From the NCBI GenBank assembly GCA_005879255.1, contig VBKY01000143.1:1-57252 (forward strand): a stretch of DNA of 57,252 bases. The letters are read 5' to 3'. Positions 47,353 to 54,898 of this stretch are shown here, piece after piece. The translations under genes and the position numbers were made by a program. Under the pieces are notes generated by a model. That model searched no databases and was not told the DNA's origin. It worked only from the letters and a program-made list of their open reading frames with translations. Numbering within the stretch: position 1 is the first letter of the stretch; every line of letters begins with the position of its first letter. The stretch is from Deltaproteobacteria bacterium. Its GTDB lineage: Bacteria; Desulfobacterota_B; Binatia; UBA9968.

Positions 47353-48234
47353 CTAGGACATCATGCTGACCTTCGACTCAACGTTGGTAGTCGAGACGAT
47401 ATGCCGCTTGAGGTTCATCTCACTGGAATCAAAACCCAGGGCCAAACCTACGAACTGAGGCAAGTGGAGAATCGGCAGATCAATCTCCTTTCCTGTTTGT
47501 GCCTCGGCCCTCGCTTGGTTTCCGTCCAAGTTCAGGTGGCAGAGGGGACAGGGGGTTACCATAAAATCAGCACCGTTCTCTTTGGACTCGCCGGTGTGCT
47601 TGGCCACCATAGCGAGAGAGTTTTCCTCGTTGGCCGAAAGGATCGGAAAGCCACAGCACTTTCCCTTGCCGCTGATGTCCGCCATTTCGGCGCCTAAAAT
47701 GCCGATGAGCTCATCCAGATAAGCTTTCCGCCGGTTAAGTTCTTTTGTCGGAGTTATGGCTTCAGGGGGGCGGCGCAAATAGCAACCATAGAAGGGCGAT
47801 ACCTTGAGCCCTTTAAGGGGTCTTTGTATCAAAGACTGGAGGCGCTCGATGCCATAGTCTTCAAAGAGAACCCATAGCAGATGTTTCACCTCAGTAGTTC
47901 CCTTGTACTCGAGGCCCTCGTCCGCGAGGTATTGTCGGTTTATTGTGTCGCGGTAATTTGGATCTTCCTTGAGCCGGTAGTTCGCTTGAGCCATGACTCC
48001 CGTACAGGTGCTGCATATGGTCATGATCGGCAGCCCCAGCTGTTCGGCTTTGGCGAAGGTTCTAGCGTTAATCGGATCAGAGATGTTTTGGGGCAGGACG
48101 CCGGCTCCGGTGCATCCTACACTCTTTAGCTCGTCAAGTTCGATTCCTAGTTTGTCAGCGACCTTGACCGCCGATGGATAAAGCTCGGGGCAGCCTCCAC
48201 GAGAGACACAGCCGGGGTAGAACGCGTATTTCAT
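47353..48234 (-). CDS. CCG-domain (SdhE/HdrB-like) subunit of a class E succinate/fumarate oxidoreductase
   Basis: A 293-residue protein with two cysteine-rich halves related to HdrB: YPGC...VGCTGAGVL...CSTC, and YGC...KCCGFP...CPLCH. In class E complexes this subunit replaces the transmembrane anchor and binds a non-cubane cluster. The first motif reads GCTG instead of CCG, so that half may lack its cluster. The start overlaps the iron-sulfur gene stop (ATGA), meaning tight coupling. Electron partner could be quinone or a thiol pair. Confidence 0.8.
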   Translation of the reverse strand: MKYAFYPGCVSRGGCPELYPSAVKVADKLGIELDELKSVGCTGAGVLPQNISDPINARTFAKAEQLGLPIMTICSTCTGVMAQANYRLKEDPNYRDTINRQYLADEGLEYKGTTEVKHLLWVLFEDYGIERLQSLIQRPLKGLKVSPFYGCYLRRPPEAITPTKELNRRKAYLDELIGILGAEMADISGKGKCCGFPILSANEENSLAMVAKHTGESKENGADFMVTPCPLCHLNLDGNQARAEAQTGKEIDLPILHLPQFVGLALGFDSSEMNLKRHIVSTTNVESKVSMMS

Positions 48235-49190
48235 TTTTCCTCCTGCTCAGCTTTCTCAAAAATTTTCTTGATCTTATCGGCGTCGGGCCGCTTCGAATGC
48301 ATGTACGGAATGGGCGCCTTCCCTCGGCTGAGCGCTTTCGCTGCTGTGGGAAGGAGTTTCATTAGGCCTTTTACGTTTGTGAGTCCTTCAGATTCAACGG
48401 CAAGCCTACCTTCATCCAGCCAGCCGCTTTCCTTAACCGATGCGGCAAAGCTCTCGTGGTGCCGGGCGACGGCTTCATGAGTGATCCCAGAGTTGAAGGC
48501 CCTGTCTCTCAACGCAACAATCCGCTTCGTAGGTTCAATGCCGCGCGGGCAATGTTCGTCCGCCTCGTAACAGTGAACGCAATCCCATATACCCTTGGGT
48601 TTTTCAACGATCTTCACTTGTTCCCGTGAATCCTTGTTCCTCGGATCAAAGGCCAAGCGATATGCTTTCGTTAAGGCCGCGGGACCGAGAAAATTAAAAT
48701 CCACGGGGAGGACGGTACAGCCCTCGTCGCACATGCCGCAGTAAAAGCAGCTCATCACTTTTCTTATGTCTTGCATTGCGGCATCCGACACCGAGTTTTC
48801 TCCGTTAGCGGAGGTTTCCTCCGCCTCGAGCCACGGCTTGACCTCCTTAATCTTGTTCCACATGAAAGCGTCCCAGTCGAAGACGAGATCTTTGATGACT
48901 GGAACGTTGCGCAGCGGGTCGAGGGAAATCTCGGGGCCCTTTTGGGTGTAGGCAGATACTTTGGCCGTGCAAGTCAGACGGCTGCTGCCGTTGACGCGAA
49001 CCATGCAGTCGCCGCAATGACCGCGCAGACAGGAACAGCGGAAAGCGAGGCTAGGGTCCATCTCGTCGCGAATCTTGAACAGACTTTCGAGAACCGTGGC
49101 GCCATCCGGGACATCCACGGTGTAATTGGAGCGGCCCGGCTTGCCATCTTTCTCCGGATCTTTGCGGTAAACCTTGAATGTGACTTGCAT
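48231..49190 (-). CDS. Iron-sulfur subunit of the second (class E-like) complex
   Basis: A 319-residue SdhB-like protein. The [2Fe-2S] motif is CSCLRGHCGDC plus LTC, the [4Fe-4S] CFYCGMCDEGC, and the third CVHCYEADEHCP. The C-terminal extension after residue 240 ends in a short hydrophilic tail. It links the flavoprotein to the CCG subunit. Sequence is clearly distinct from frdB next door. Confidence 0.85.
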   Translation of the reverse strand: MQVTFKVYRKDPEKDGKPGRSNYTVDVPDGATVLESLFKIRDEMDPSLAFRCSCLRGHCGDCMVRVNGSSRLTCTAKVSAYTQKGPEISLDPLRNVPVIKDLVFDWDAFMWNKIKEVKPWLEAEETSANGENSVSDAAMQDIRKVMSCFYCGMCDEGCTVLPVDFNFLGPAALTKAYRLAFDPRNKDSREQVKIVEKPKGIWDCVHCYEADEHCPRGIEPTKRIVALRDRAFNSGITHEAVARHHESFAASVKESGWLDEGRLAVESEGLTNVKGLMKLLPTAAKALSRGKAPIPYMHSKRPDADKIKKIFEKAEQEEK

Positions 49191-49217
49191 GAGACTTATC
49201 TCCTCCGCCGTTCAATG

Positions 49218-50837
49218 TTAGTTTGCGACCGGCTTTTTATCGAGCTGAGTGGATCCTTGTGAAAGTTTTGCGACGGTGTGGCTCTTCCAGTTGGCGTCAT
49301 CGAGATTTGGGAAGTCGCTTCGATAATGCGCTCCGCGGCTTTCCGTCCGCGCCTGCGCAGAGCGAGCCACGATTTCTGCGAGTATAAGCATCGCGCCGAG
49401 TTCAAGATGCGTCGTCAGCTCGTAATTATAAATTCTCCCGGTGTTTCGGACCTTGATCTTTTGGTAGCGCTCCTTTAACCGTGCGATTCGATCTAACGCC
49501 TGCGTTAGTCCGCCGGCGTCGCGGATGAGACCGACCTTCTCGTTCATCAAGCCACCCAGTTCGGCGTGGACCACGCTCAATGAGTCCTGGGATGAATCGC
49601 CCGAGGCGAGAGCCGCAAGCGTTTTTTCTTCATCCGCAAGCTTTGCCGCCAGGAAATTCTTTTTAACGGCGGCTTTGGCGTAGCCGGCTGCAGCCTCACC
49701 AACTCTTTTACCAAAGATAACGGCCTCACTGAGCGTATTACCTGCCAAACGACCCGCGCCGTTGAGTCTGTTGCAGGCGCATTCGCCCACGGCGAACAGC
49801 CCCGCTATCGATGTCTCGCCGGAAGCTTTAACTTCGATGCCTCCCATAGGACGATGTGCGACGGGATGAATCGGAACTAAGTCTTTAGTGCAATCCAGGC
49901 CGGCGACCGATCGGAGCAACTCGTAAGTCTGGGGGAAAGACGACAGGATTTTCTCCTTGCCAATCGGCTTGAGATCGAGGAATGCCGAGCCGGCGCCGTT
50001 TTGTGCCGCCTGGGAAATCGACAAAGAGAGTTTACTCCTCGGCGCATCCTTGGGGACCTGGATCGCCGCGCCTTGCTGGTTGACGATCTGCGCTCCGCTG
50101 CCGAGAGTGGCCTCGGTAATGAGAAGCCCCTGTCCCTTGGGAAACACGGTTGGGTGAAATTGGACCATTTCCATGTTCATCAATCGAGCGCCACATAGAT
50201 AGGCCAAGGCTTGGCCGTCACCGGTCGTGCCGATGGAGACGGTCGAAGGGAGGTACATTCGTGTCAATCCACCGGTAGCGAGAACCACTGCGCGCGCCGC
50301 AAAGGAATCGAGTTTTCCAGATCTAAGGCCGAGTGCGATAGCGCCAACGCAAGTTTCTCCGTCAACGGCCAGGGAAGTCACGAACCACTCTTCGAATGCG
50401 GGAATGGCGAGACGCTGAAACTGTTCATAAAGCACGTTGAGAACGATATAGCCGGTACGGTCATCGGTGTAGCAGCTGCGGCTCAGGCTATTCGAACCGA
50501 ATCGACGACGATCGATGCGTCCATCTTTGTCGCGGTTAAAAGGCACGCCCATTTGTTCGAGCCATAGAACTTCCTTCGCTGCTTCTTGGGCGAAGCTCTG
50601 AACCACGGAACGCTCGCACAAACCGTCGCCCGCAGCTAATGTGTCCTCGGTAAAACTTTCCGGCGAGTCATCTTTCCCAAGCGGAGCGTTGATTCCGCCT
50701 TGAGCGAGTGCCGAGTTGGATCTGAGAGGATGAGTCTTAGAAATGAGCGCCACCGAAGCGCCTGCGCGCTTCGCCGCAACGGCTGCTCTTAGTCCTGAAA
50801 CTCCGCCACCAATGACGACGACGTCAAATTCTTGCAT
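49218..50837 (-). CDS. Flavoprotein subunit of the second (class E-like) complex
   Basis: A 539-residue FAD protein of the SdhA/FrdA/NadB family: VVVIGGGVSGLRAA (about 6-19), ALAQGGINA, QFHPTVFP. The covalent-FAD His is replaced by Asn41 (LRSNSALAQGG), so FAD should be non-covalent. Near the active site LITEAT remains, but the usual RGEGG becomes LGSGA. A catalytic Arg candidate is in APRSKLS. It could be a thiol:fumarate reductase-type or other dicarboxylate enzyme; L-aspartate oxidase is less likely because Fe-S and CCG genes follow. Confidence 0.82.
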   Translation of the reverse strand: MQEFDVVVIGGGVSGLRAAVAAKRAGASVALISKTHPLRSNSALAQGGINAPLGKDDSPESFTEDTLAAGDGLCERSVVQSFAQEAAKEVLWLEQMGVPFNRDKDGRIDRRRFGSNSLSRSCYTDDRTGYIVLNVLYEQFQRLAIPAFEEWFVTSLAVDGETCVGAIALGLRSGKLDSFAARAVVLATGGLTRMYLPSTVSIGTTGDGQALAYLCGARLMNMEMVQFHPTVFPKGQGLLITEATLGSGAQIVNQQGAAIQVPKDAPRSKLSLSISQAAQNGAGSAFLDLKPIGKEKILSSFPQTYELLRSVAGLDCTKDLVPIHPVAHRPMGGIEVKASGETSIAGLFAVGECACNRLNGAGRLAGNTLSEAVIFGKRVGEAAAGYAKAAVKKNFLAAKLADEEKTLAALASGDSSQDSLSVVHAELGGLMNEKVGLIRDAGGLTQALDRIARLKERYQKIKVRNTGRIYNYELTTHLELGAMLILAEIVARSAQARTESRGAHYRSDFPNLDDANWKSHTVAKLSQGSTQLDKKPVAN

Positions 50838-50866
50838 GCAACATCCGCCTCTGTGTGAGTCATGTT

Positions 50867-50895
50867 TTTATAACAGACGCCTATGAGTGCGTCAA
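50867..50895 (-). promoter_or_regulatory. Strong promoter of the class E operon
   Basis: On the minus strand, TTGACG (50890-50895), a 17-nt spacer and TATAAA (50867-50872). GACGC and GCGTC form an inverted repeat over the -35 and spacer, a candidate operator. The start site would be about 50860, 23 nt before the flavoprotein ATG. It separates this operon from fumC. Confidence 0.65.
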
Positions 50896-50943
50896 CAAAG
50901 GTTAATAGGTGTGGGAACGCAGACAGCAGGAGGCCGTATTTAG

Positions 50944-50975
50944 CTGCCGACTGCTCACTGCGAACTGCCGACTGA
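50944..50975. repeat. Heptamer repeat next to the fumC stop
   Basis: CTGCCGA, CTGCTCA, CTGCGAA, CTGCCGA and CTGATTT: five 7-nt units ending at the fumC stop codon. A weakly complementary GCAGACAGCAGG precedes them. Confidence 0.7.
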
Positions 50976-50976
50976 T

Positions 50977-52386
50977 TTATTCTTTTTCGGGAATTCCTGG
51001 TTCGGTCATTCGCCACGGGTCCAGGATTTTGGCGAGCTTGTCGGGCGGTAGAACCTTATGGGCCAGGGCAACTTCTCTTACAGACTTTCCAGTAGCGTAG
51101 GATTCTTTGGCGATCTTGGCTGCGGCATCGTAGCCGATCACCGGCGCCAGGGCGGTAACCATCGCCAGGCTCTTTTCGATCATCTCCTCGCAGCGCTCTT
51201 GGTTCGCTTCGATTCCCACGACGCATTTCTCGGTAAAAGCTTTCACCACACTGGCGCTGAAGGTGATCGCCTCGAGGAGCCGAAGCGCCATAACCGGCAT
51301 CATCACATTCAACTCGAAATTGCCGGCCTGCCCGCAAATGGTTATCGTCGCGTCGCAGCCCATCACATGGGCGGCCACCTGCAACACCGACTCGCACATT
51401 ACCGGATTCACCTTGCCGGGCATAATGGAGGATCCTGGTTGGGTGTCCGGCAGGGCGATCTCGCCGATGCCGCAGCGCGGACCGGAGGACAACCACCGCA
51501 GATCGTTGGCGATCTTGGTCAAGCTTACGGCCAGAGTTTTTAGGCTGCCGCTCACTTGGACCACCGCGTCCTTGGCGGCCTGCGCTTCAAAATGGTTTTT
51601 CGCCTCGCGGAAGGGTAGCTCGGTCATTTGAGAGATCTTCGTGATGGTCCTGGACGCAAATTCGGGGTGAGTGTTGATTCCCGTGCCTACCGCCGTTCCG
51701 CCCAGAGCAAGTTCCTCCAGACCCCTTGCAGCAGCTCCTATGCGCTCGATGCTGAGCTCGGTCTGGCGAGCATAGCCGCTAAATTCTTGACCCAAGCGGA
51801 TCGGTGTTGCGTCGGCGAGATGGGTGCGGCCGATTTTCACAATCCGGTCAAACTCTTTAGCCTTTGCAGTGAGCGCTTGGTGCAATCCTCGAAGGGCAGG
51901 CAGCAGTTCCCGCTGGATCGCTTCAAGCGCGGCGACGTGAATCGCAGTCGGAATCACGTCATTGCTCGACTGGCTCATATTGACGTGATCGTTCGGATGA
52001 ACCTCCTTGCTACCTCTCTCTTTGCCGAGAAGTTCCAGCGCCCGGTTGGCGATCACTTCGTTGGCGTTCATATTAGTGGAGGTTCCGGAACCGGTCTGGA
52101 AAATATCGACGAGGAATTCTTTATCCAGTTTTCCGTCCATGATCTCACTTGCCGCCGCTCGGATCACGTCGGCGATTTTTGAATCCAGCAACCCCAACTC
52201 CTGGTTCGCCGAAGCTGCAGCGTGTTTGATGATCGCTAGAGCGCGAACGAATCTAGGAGGAAAGCCGATACCGCTGATCGGAAAGTTTTCCACGGCGCGC
52301 TGGGTTTGCGCGCCGAAGTAGGCCTGCTTCGGAACCCGCACTTCGCCCATCGAATCACGTTCAATGCGAACATCGTCCGTAGTCAT
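50977..52386 (-). CDS. fumC: Class II fumarate hydratase
   Basis: A 469-residue FumC. Signature GSSIMPGKVNPV, GRTHLADATP and GGTAVGTGINTH are all present. It interconverts fumarate and malate without an Fe-S cluster, feeding or draining the adjacent fumarate/succinate complexes. The N terminus RIERDSMGEVRVPKQAYFGAQTQRA is standard. Confidence 0.97.
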   Translation of the reverse strand: MTTDDVRIERDSMGEVRVPKQAYFGAQTQRAVENFPISGIGFPPRFVRALAIIKHAAASANQELGLLDSKIADVIRAAASEIMDGKLDKEFLVDIFQTGSGTSTNMNANEVIANRALELLGKERGSKEVHPNDHVNMSQSSNDVIPTAIHVAALEAIQRELLPALRGLHQALTAKAKEFDRIVKIGRTHLADATPIRLGQEFSGYARQTELSIERIGAAARGLEELALGGTAVGTGINTHPEFASRTITKISQMTELPFREAKNHFEAQAAKDAVVQVSGSLKTLAVSLTKIANDLRWLSSGPRCGIGEIALPDTQPGSSIMPGKVNPVMCESVLQVAAHVMGCDATITICGQAGNFELNVMMPVMALRLLEAITFSASVVKAFTEKCVVGIEANQERCEEMIEKSLAMVTALAPVIGYDAAAKIAKESYATGKSVREVALAHKVLPPDKLAKILDPWRMTEPGIPEKE

Positions 52387-52610
52387 ATTGTTTCTCCTCG
52401 CGGAGTCTACTCACCCATAGAAGAAAGACATTTTGCCTTTGATAGAATGGCTGCAACTCTTGGTGTTTATGTTAGCATGAAGCGCCAAATACGAAAGTCG
52501 CGCCAATCAATGCCAAGGTGCTTCGCTAGCGCAAAGGCTTCCAGAGAGGCGCTGATTGGAATATCGCGGCGGAGAGCGGGTACTTTGATTTGTCGGCAGA
52601 ACAAGACCGG

Positions 52611-54008
52611 TCAAGAATTGTAAACTACCGGCAGCGGCTTATCGATGCCGAGAGTTTGCATCTTATAGGACAGGATGCGCCTCGTTACTCCGAGGGCGAG
52701 AGCGGCTTTCGTTTTGTTCCATTCACACTTTGCAAGTTCGGCCATGATTATCGACCGCTCGTATTGCTCGGTTTTCTCCACTAGATTCCTGTTGTCGTTA
52801 GTGTCACTTCCACTCGGCGCTCGGGGCACCGGAGCTCTGCGCAAAACCGCGGCCGGCAAATGAGAAATTTGAATTTCGTCTTCGTGACATACGGTGTACG
52901 CCCGCTCGATAGCATTCTGCAGCTCGCGAACATTGCCCGGCCAGCTGTGTTGTTGGAGAGCGATCATCGCTTCGTCGGAGACGCTCCGTACGTGGGTATT
53001 GCCCACTTGACTCGCCGCGTTTAAAAAGTGACTCACGAGCTCGGGAATATCACTGGGCCGTTGTTGTAAGGGTGGTACTTCAATCATCAAAGGGTTGATT
53101 CGATAAAAAAGATCCAGGCGAAAAGTACCCGCCTCGACGCAAGTTTCGAGATTCTGATTGGTCGCGCAAATGACCCGCACGTCGACGTTAATTTTTTCTT
53201 CCCCGCCGACCCGTTGGAAAGACCGTTCTTGCAATACCCGTAACATCTTCGCCTGGGTTACGAGCGGCATATCGCCTATCTCGTCGAGAAAAAACGAACC
53301 GCCGTGGGCTTGCTCGAACTTGCCGCGGCGGCGCGAGAAAGCGCTGGTAAAAGAGCCTTTTTCATGTCCGAAGAGCTCGCTCTCGATGAGTGTTTCCGTC
53401 ATTGCAGCGCAGTTGACGTCGACGAACGGCTTGGCAGCCCGACGGCTGGCGTAATGGAGCGCTTTCGCGACGAGTTCCTTGCCCGTACCGCTTTCGCCGC
53501 CGATAAGAACGGTGGCGTCGGTCTGCGCAGCATGGCGGATCATGTCTCGAACCTCTTCCATGCCGCTCGATGTGCCGATCACATGCTCTAATTTATAGGT
53601 GTAGCGAATTTCCGTGCGAAGCTTACTGAGGTCCTGCTGCTGGCGCGATAATTTCAACGCGTTGGTCAATGAAACGATCAAACGTTGATGATCCACTGGT
53701 TTGGTCAGATAATAAGTCGCTCCGCCTTTGAGCGCTTTGACGGCATCTTCGATAGCATTGGAAGCCGTCACGACGATGACCGGCGCCTTGGCCAGGAGTT
53801 CCAGACCGGAGGCATCAGGGAGGTGCAGGTCGACTAACAGCAGATCGGGTTTGTTCGTTGTCAGAGACGATAGAAATTCGCTGCCGGTGGTAACTACGTC
53901 GACCTCGTAGCCTGCGGTTTCAGCGATGGACTGGACGAGCCGGCCGGACGCCGGATCGTCTTCTACATAAAGGATTTGGATGTCAGCGTTACTTTCAGCC
54001 GTCGACAT
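52611..54008 (-). CDS. NtrC-family sigma54-dependent response regulator
   Basis: A 465-residue regulator: receiver (about 10-120, phospho-acceptor Asp60), AAA+ domain (Walker A GESGTGKE, 171-178; Walker B FFLDEIG) and a C-terminal Fis-type helix-turn-helix (ALALGVTRRILSYKM). The sigma54-contact loop, normally GAFTGA, is GSFTSA (218-223): Thr kept, two residues changed. Start ATG 54008 is preferred over a GTG 18 nt earlier. The histidine kinase of the pair may be at 54.9 kb, though the genes are split by udg. Confidence 0.92.
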   Translation of the reverse strand: MSTAESNADIQILYVEDDPASGRLVQSIAETAGYEVDVVTTGSEFLSSLTTNKPDLLLVDLHLPDASGLELLAKAPVIVVTASNAIEDAVKALKGGATYYLTKPVDHQRLIVSLTNALKLSRQQQDLSKLRTEIRYTYKLEHVIGTSSGMEEVRDMIRHAAQTDATVLIGGESGTGKELVAKALHYASRRAAKPFVDVNCAAMTETLIESELFGHEKGSFTSAFSRRRGKFEQAHGGSFFLDEIGDMPLVTQAKMLRVLQERSFQRVGGEEKINVDVRVICATNQNLETCVEAGTFRLDLFYRINPLMIEVPPLQQRPSDIPELVSHFLNAASQVGNTHVRSVSDEAMIALQQHSWPGNVRELQNAIERAYTVCHEDEIQISHLPAAVLRRAPVPRAPSGSDTNDNRNLVEKTEQYERSIIMAELAKCEWNKTKAALALGVTRRILSYKMQTLGIDKPLPVVYNS

Positions 54009-54150
54009 TGAAGTTAACCTATCCACGAGAGTAACGTGCGGCCAAATTATATAATGTTTCCCGTGAACCGCAAATTTCCATGTTCAACCACTATGGGGTA
54101 TAAATTCACTTGTCCTTTTTCATGCTTCAAGCTGCTAATCGACCATTGGA

Positions 54151-54837
54151 ATGAAAAGCCTTCATGAACTCAACAGCGCCATCGTCGACTGCCGGCGCTG
54201 CCCGCGTCTGGTTCGCTGGCGGGAAGCGTGCGCCGAGAATCCGCCGCGGCGTTTTTTGGGCAACGACTATTGGGCAAAACCGCTGCCCGGATTTGGCGAC
54301 CCAATGGCCCGCGTGTTGATCGTTGGGCTTGCTCCGGCAGCCCACGGTGGAAATCGCACGGGTCGAATGTTTACCGGCGACCGTAGCGGCGATTGGCTCT
54401 ATGGGGCGCTCCATAGCGCTGGCTTTGCGCGTCAGCCTTATTCTAATAATCGCAAGGACGGCCAAAAACTTAAGGATTGTTACATTACGGCGGCGGTGCG
54501 TTGCGCCCCGCCCGGAAATAAGCCCAATCTTATTGAATTTAAACGGTGCCGATCGTATTTGGTTAACGAGCTCAAACTGTTCAAGCAGGCCAGGGTCGTG
54601 ATTGCGCTCGGCAAGATCGCCTTCGATTCGTTTCTTTCGGCGTACGAGGAAAACGCCGGGGCGATTCCTAAGCCTCGTCCCAAGTTCGGACACGGCGTGA
54701 CGATCCTTTTGCCGGATGGCATCCGGCTGATCTGCTCTTATCACCCAAGCCAACAAAACACGTTTACCGGTAAACTCACCAAGCCGATGTTTCAAAGTAT
54801 TTTCGATCAGGCACGGGCGGCCGTGGAAAACGAGTAG
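54151..54837 (+). CDS. Family 5 uracil-DNA glycosylase (UDGb-type)
   Basis: A 228-residue Fe-S uracil-DNA glycosylase. GLAPAAHGGNRTGRMFTGD is the motif 1 of family 5, and SYHPSQQNTFTGKLT is motif 2. Cys14 and Cys17 with two later cysteines would bind the [4Fe-4S] cluster. It removes uracil and related lesions from DNA. It is transcribed divergently from the regulator gene. Confidence 0.92.
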   Translation: MKSLHELNSAIVDCRRCPRLVRWREACAENPPRRFLGNDYWAKPLPGFGDPMARVLIVGLAPAAHGGNRTGRMFTGDRSGDWLYGALHSAGFARQPYSNNRKDGQKLKDCYITAAVRCAPPGNKPNLIEFKRCRSYLVNELKLFKQARVVIALGKIAFDSFLSAYEENAGAIPKPRPKFGHGVTILLPDGIRLICSYHPSQQNTFTGKLTKPMFQSIFDQARAAVENE

Positions 54838-54898
54838 GCAATGGCCAGTAAGCATAACAGCAACGGGGATAATATGCTCCACGGGTACAGGATGCAGC

